DNA of 26,508 nucleotides, from assembly GCA_039105265.1 (NCBI GenBank), contig JAPFFF010000321.1, positions 1 through 26,508 on the forward strand, written 5' to 3'. The notes below the pieces were generated by a model that was given only the letters and a program-made list of their open reading frames with translations, searched no databases and was not told the origin of the DNA. This stretch comes from Tritrichomonas musculus. Lineage: Eukaryota > Parabasalia > Tritrichomonadida > Tritrichomonadidae. Made by a program: the position numbers and the translations under genes. Shown here one piece after another: positions 21,521-26,508 of the stretch (position 1 is its first letter; every line of letters begins with the position of its first letter).

Positions 21521-24343
21521 TTGAACCATCAGATTAAACTACAACTGCAATTTGAACCATTAGATTAAACTACAACTGCAATTGAACCATCAGATTAAAC
21601 TACAACTGCAATTTGAACCATCAGATTAAACTACAACTGCAATTGAACCATCAGATTAAACTACAACTGCAATTTGAATCATCAGATTAAACTACAACTG
21701 CAATTTGAACCATCAGATTAAACTACAACTGCAATTGAACCATCAGATTAAACTACAACTGCAATTTGAACCATCAGATTCAGCTACAACTGCAATTTGA
21801 ACCATTAGATTCAGCTGTAACTGCAATTTGAACCATCAGATTCAGCTGCAACTGCAATTTGAATCATCAGATTAAACTACAACTGCAATTTGAATCATCA
21901 GATTAAACTACAACTGCAGTTGAATCATCAGATTAAACTACAACTGCAGTTGAACCATTAGATTCAGCTACAACTGCAATTTGAACCATCAGATTCAGCT
22001 GCAACTGCAATTTGAACCATCAGATTCAGCTGCAACTGCAATTGAACCATCAGATTAAACTACAACTGCAATTTGAACCATCAGATTCAGCTACAACTGC
22101 AATTTGAACCATCAGATTAAACTACAACTGCAGTTGAATCATCAGATTAAACTACAACTGCAATTTGAACCATCAGATTAAACTACAACTGCAGTTGAAC
22201 CATCAGATTAAACTACAACTGCAATTGAACCATCAGATTAAACTACAACTGCAATTTGAACCATCAGATTAAGCTACAACTGCAATTTGAACCATCAGAT
22301 TAAACTACAACTGCAATTGAACCATCAGATTAAACTACAACTGCAGTTGAATCATCAGATTAAACTACAACTGCAGTTGAACCATTAGATTCAGCTACAA
22401 CTGCAATTTGAACCATCAGATTCAGCTGCAACTGCAATTGAACCATCAGATTAAACTACAACTTCAATTGAACCATTAGATTCAGCTGCAACTGCAATTT
22501 GAACCATTAGATTAAGCTACAACTGAAATTGAACCATTAGATTAAACTACAACTGCAATTGAACCATCAGATTCAGCTGCAACTGCAATTGAACCATCAG
22601 ATTAAACTACAACTTCAATTGAACCATTAGATTCAGCTGCAACTGCAATTTGAACCATTAGATTAAGCTACAACTGAAATTGAACCATTAGATTAAACTA
22701 CAACTGCAATTGAACCATCAGATTAAACTACAACTGCAATTGAACCATTAGATTCAGCTGCAACTGCAATTTGAACCATCAGATTAAACTACAACTTCAA
22801 TTGAACCATTAGATTCAGCTGCAACTGCAATTTGAACCATTAGATTAAGCTACAACTGAAATTGAACCATTAGATTAAACTACAACTGCAATTGAACCAT
22901 CAGATTAAACTACAACTGCAATTGAACTATCAGATTAAACTACAACTGCAATTGAACCATCAGATTAAACTACAACTGCAATTGAACCATCAGATTAAAC
23001 TACAACTGCAATTTGAACCATCAGATTAAGCTACAACTGCAATTTGAACCATCAGATTAAACTACAACTGCAATTGAACCATCAGATTAAACTACAACTG
23101 CAATTGAACCATCAGATTAAACTACAACTGCAATTTGAACCATCAGATTCAGCTGCAACTGCAATTTGAACCATCAGATTAAACTACAACTGCAATTTGA
23201 ATCATCAGATTAAACTACAACTGCAGTTGAACCATTAGATTAAACTACAACTGCAATTTGAACCATCAGATTAAACTACAACTGCAGTTGAATCATCAGA
23301 TTAAACTACAACTGCAGTTGAACCATTAGATTCAGCTAAAACTGCAATTTGAACCATCAGATTCAGCTGCAACTGCAATTGAACCATCAGATTAAACTAC
23401 AACTGCAATTTGAACCATCAGATTCAGCTACAACTGCAATTTGAACCATCAGATTAAACTACAACTGCAATTGAACCATCAGATTAAACTACAACTGCAA
23501 TTTGAACCATCAGATTCAGCTACAACTGCAATTTGAACCATTAGATTAAACTACAACTGCAATTGAACCATCAGATTAAACTACAACTGCAGTTGAACCA
23601 TTAGATTCAGCTACAACTGCAATTTGAACCATTAGATTAAACTACAACTGCAATTGAACCATCAGATTAAACTACAACTGCAATTGAACCATCAGATTAA
23701 ACTACAACTGCAGTTGAACCATTAGATTCAGCTACAACTGCAATTTGAACCATCAGATTCAGCTGCAACTGCAATTGAACCATCAGATTAAACTACAACT
23801 TCAATTGAACCATTAGATTCAGCTGCAACTGCAATTTGAACCATTAGATTAAGCTACAACTGAAATTGAACCATTAGATTAAACTACAACTGCAATTGAA
23901 CCATCAGATTAAACTACAACTGCAATTGAACCATCAGATTAAACTACAACTGCAATTGAACCATCAGATTAAACTACAACTGCAATTGAACCATCAGATT
24001 CAGCTGCAACTGCAATTTGAACCATTAGATTAAACTACAACTGCAATTTGAACCATCAGATTAAACTACAACTTCAATTGAACCATTAGATTCAGCTGCA
24101 ACTGCAATTTGAACCATTAGATTAAGCTACAACTGAAATTGAACCATTAGATTAAACTACAACTGCAATTGAACCATCAGATTCAGCTACAACTTCAATT
24201 GAACCATTAGATTAAACTACAACTGCAATTGAACCATCAGATTAAACTACAACTGCAATTGAACCATCAGATTCAGCTGCAACTGCAATTGAACCATCAG
24301 ATTAAACTACAACTGCAATTTGAACCATCAGATTAAACTACAA
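21501..24343. repeat. Satellite block A2 (family A, 30/31-bp units), complete block
   Basis: About 93 units of the AT-richer, CpG-free family, mixing 30 and 31 bp. It is bounded on the left by a hybrid unit reading GAATCATCAGAGTAAAC and on the right by a switch back to family B. The part 22803..24343 is a copy of 1..1480, sharing private variants such as GAACTATCAG (124 and 22926) and AGCTAAAACTGC (around 533 and 23335). It carries two extra units (61 bp) near 23600. The part 21501..22802 has no equivalent at the left end because the window starts inside A1. No gene is seen. Confidence 0.95.
22453..22900. repeat. Family-A five-unit cassettes
   Basis: A group of about five units recurs: CTTCAATTG start, TTCAGCTGCAA tail, a TTAAGCTACAA tail, a CTGAAATTG start, then a normal unit. 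Here its markers lie near 22461, 22612 and 22793. The same group occurs at about 933, 1206, 23800 and 24070, and truncated at position 1. It is the main higher-order unit of block A. Confidence 0.7.
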
Positions 24344-26508
24344 CTGCAGTTGAATCATCAGATTCAACGACAACTGCAGTTGAATCATCAGATGCAACGA
24401 GAACTGCAGTTGAATCATCAGATTCAACGAGAACTGCAGTTGAATCATCAGATTCAACGAGAACTACAGTTGAATCATCAGATGCAACGACAACTGCAGT
24501 TGAATCATCAGATTCAACGAGAACTGCAGTTGAATCATCAGATGCAACGAGAACTGCAGTTGAATCATCAGATGCAACGAGAACTGCAGTTGAATCATCA
24601 GATGCAACGAGAACTGCAGTTGAATCATCAGATGCAACGAGAACTGTAGTTTAATAATAAGATTCAAAAAGAACTGCAGTTTAATCATAAGATTCAACGA
24701 GAACTGCAGTTTAATAATAAGATGAAACAAGAACTGCAGTTGAATCATCAGATTCAACGAGAACTGCAGTTGAATCATCAGATGCAACGACAACTGCAGT
24801 TGAATCATCAGATTCAACGAGAACTGCAGTTGAATCATCAGATGCAACGAGAACTGCAGTTGAATCATCAGATGCAACGAGAACTGCAGTTGAATCATCA
24901 GATGCAACGAGAACTGCAGTTGAATCATCAGATTCAACGAGAACTGAAGTTTAATAATAAGATGAAACAAGAACTGCAGTTGAATCATCAGATGCAACGA
25001 CAACTGCAGTTGAATCATCAGATGCAACGAGAACTGCAGTTGAATCATCAGATGCAACGAGAACTGCAGTTGAATCATCAGATTCAACGAGAACTGCAGT
25101 TGAATCATCAGATGCAACGAGAACTGCAGTTGAATCATCAGATGAAATAAGAACTGCAGTTGAATCATCAGATTCAACGAGAACTGCAGTTGAACCATCA
25201 GATTCAACGAGAACTGCAGTTGAATCATCAGATGCAACGACAACTGCAGTTGAATCATCAGATGCAACGAGAACTGCAGTTGAATCATCAGATGCAACGA
25301 GAACTGCAGTTGAATCATCAGATTCAACGAGAACTGCAGTTGAATCATCAGATGCAACGACAACTGCAGTTGAATCATCAGATGCAACGAGAACTGCAGT
25401 TGAATCATCAGATGCAACGAGAACTGCAGTTGAATCATCAGATTCAACGAGAACTGCAGTTGAATCATCAGATGCAACGAGAACTGCAGTTGAATCATCA
25501 GATGCAACGAGAACTGCAGTTGAATCATCAGATGCAACGAGAACTGCAGTTGAATCATCAGATGCAACGAGAACTGCAGTTGAATCATCAGATGCAACGA
25601 GAACTGCAGTTGAATCATCAGATGCAACGAGAACTGCAGTTGAACCATCAGATGCAACAAGAACTGCCGTTTAATATTAAGATGCAACAAGAACTGCAGT
25701 TGAATCATCAGATGCAACGAGAACTGCAGTTGAATCATCAGATTCAACGAGAACTGCAGTTGAATCATCAGATGCAACGAGAACTGCAGTTGAATCATCA
25801 GATGCAACGACAACTGCAGTTGAATCATCAGATGCAACGAGAACTGCAGTTGAATCATCAGATGCAACGAGAACTGCAGTTGAATCATCAGATTCAACGA
25901 GAACTGCAGTTGAATCATCAGATTCAACGAGAACTGCAGTTTAATAATAAGATTCAACGAGAACTGCAGTTTAATAATAAGATGAAACAAGAACTGCAGT
26001 TGAATCATCAGATGCAACGACAACTGCAGTTGAATCATCAGATGCAACGAGAACTGCAGTTGAATCATCAGATGCAACGAGAACTGCAGTTGAATCATCA
26101 GATTCAACGAGAACTGCAGTTGAATCATCAGATGCAACGACAACTGCAGTTGAATCATCAGATTCAACGAGAACTGCAGTTGAATCATCAGATTCAACGA
26201 GAACTGCAGTTGAATCATCAAATGCAACGAGAACTGCCGTTTAATATTAAGATGCAACAAGAACTGCAGTTGAATCATCAGATGCAACGACAACTGCAGT
26301 TGAATCATCAGATTCAACGAGAACTGCAGTTGAATCATCAGATTCAACGAGAATTGCAGTTGAATCATCAAATGCAACGAGAACTGCCGTTTAATATTAA
26401 GATGCAACAAGAACTGCAGTTGAATCATCAGATGCAACGACAACTGCAGTTGAATCATCAGATTCAACGAGAACTGCAGTTGAATCATCAGATGCAACGA
26501 GAACTGCA
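22803..26508. repeat. Second copy of the window's first 3,645 bp (super-unit repeat)
   Basis: Positions from 22803 onward match 1..3645. The offset is 22,802 bp at the left and becomes 22,863 bp after about position 780, because the second copy gained two family-A units (30+31 bp) near 23600. The copy crosses the A-to-B junction, which is identical in both places. This defines a super-unit of about 22.8 kb made of one A block plus one B block. It could be a true higher-order repeat, two haplotypes joined end to end, or a faulty repeat assembly. The existing differences argue against a verbatim artificial duplication. Confidence 0.9.
24344..26508. repeat. Satellite block B2 (family B), right-truncated
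   Basis: 72 units of exactly 30 bp continue past the window end. The block aligns without gaps to 1481..3645. I count six substitutions by eye over 2,165 bp. Four cluster in units 2881..3090, opposite 25744..25953. The others are CTGTAG against CTGCAG near 3553, and GAATTG against GAACTG near 26353. Even rare variants (CTGTAGTTTAATAATAAG, TTCAAAAAGAA, GAAATAAGAA, CTGAAGTTT) keep the same order. This is the start of the second super-unit. Confidence 0.96.

Noticed and set aside
16630-21537. A 1,635-codon forward open frame
   Set aside because: It is the continuation of the same repeat frame after the two length-changing units shift phase. It stops on entering family A, so it follows the repeat and not a gene.
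1-26508. CRISPR array
   Set aside because: Units are directly contiguous, with no unique spacers between them, and no cas genes are present. Hundreds of units with shared point variants fit a satellite.
1-26508. Transposable element or retroelement
   Set aside because: No terminal repeats, target-site duplications, transposase, reverse transcriptase or integrase motifs were seen. All long duplications are made of the same 30-bp unit.
1-26508. Centromere, telomere or replication-origin signature
   Set aside because: No TTAGGG-like or related telomere repeat and no match to the mammalian CENP-B box were seen. Centromere function cannot be read from sequence alone, so only heterochromatic satellite is suggested.
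1-26508. tRNA, rRNA, riboswitch, promoter or terminator
   Set aside because: No non-repeat sequence exists to hold them. The short AACTGCAGTT palindrome is a unit feature, with no loop or U-tract to make it a terminator.
22803-26508. Pure assembly duplication of the left end
   Set aside because: Not fully excluded. The two copies differ by a two-unit insertion and about six substitutions, which a verbatim copy would not show, but merged haplotypes remain possible.

Overview
The whole window is one block of tandemly repeated satellite DNA built on a unit of about 30 bp. I see no unique sequence, no supportable gene, no RNA gene and no mobile element. Both ends of the window lie inside the repeat, so its true length is unknown. 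A pure array of this size with nested higher-order repeats points to eukaryotic heterochromatin, such as pericentromeric, subtelomeric or sex-chromosome satellite. The sequence itself does not identify the species.

Layout: there are two related unit families in alternating blocks. Family A (1..1480 and 21501..24343) is AT-richer, lacks CpG, and mixes 30-bp and 31-bp units carrying CTGCAATTGAACC or CTGCAATTTGAACC and ATTAAACTACAA. Family B (1481..21500 and 24344..26508) has units of 30 bp, each with a CTGCAGTTGAATCATC core and a CAACGAGAA or CAACGACAA tail holding one CpG. The closest A and B forms differ at 4 of 30 positions, so they share an ancestor. The A-to-B order repeats: 22803..26508 is a second copy of 1..3645, with the A-to-B junction recurring 22,863 bp later (1481 and 24344). 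The window therefore holds about one full A+B super-unit and the start of the next.

Inside the large B block (about 667 units), the first 481 units (1481..15910) contain no indel. The left part (2281 to about 7700) consists of three copies of a roughly 2-kb higher-order repeat. The right part (about 8150..21500) consists of cassettes mostly 0.7-1.9 kb long, which are themselves duplicated at offsets of 990, 2580, 3570 and 796 bp. Only two units in the B block have an aberrant length: a 16-bp unit at 15911..15926 and a 37-bp unit at 16587..16623.

Long open reading frames run through the B block on both strands, up to 3,216 codons. They exist because 30 is a multiple of three and four of the six frames of the consensus unit lack a stop. 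I do not annotate them as genes. No new gene system is evident; the interest lies in how the repeat is organised and how it evolved.
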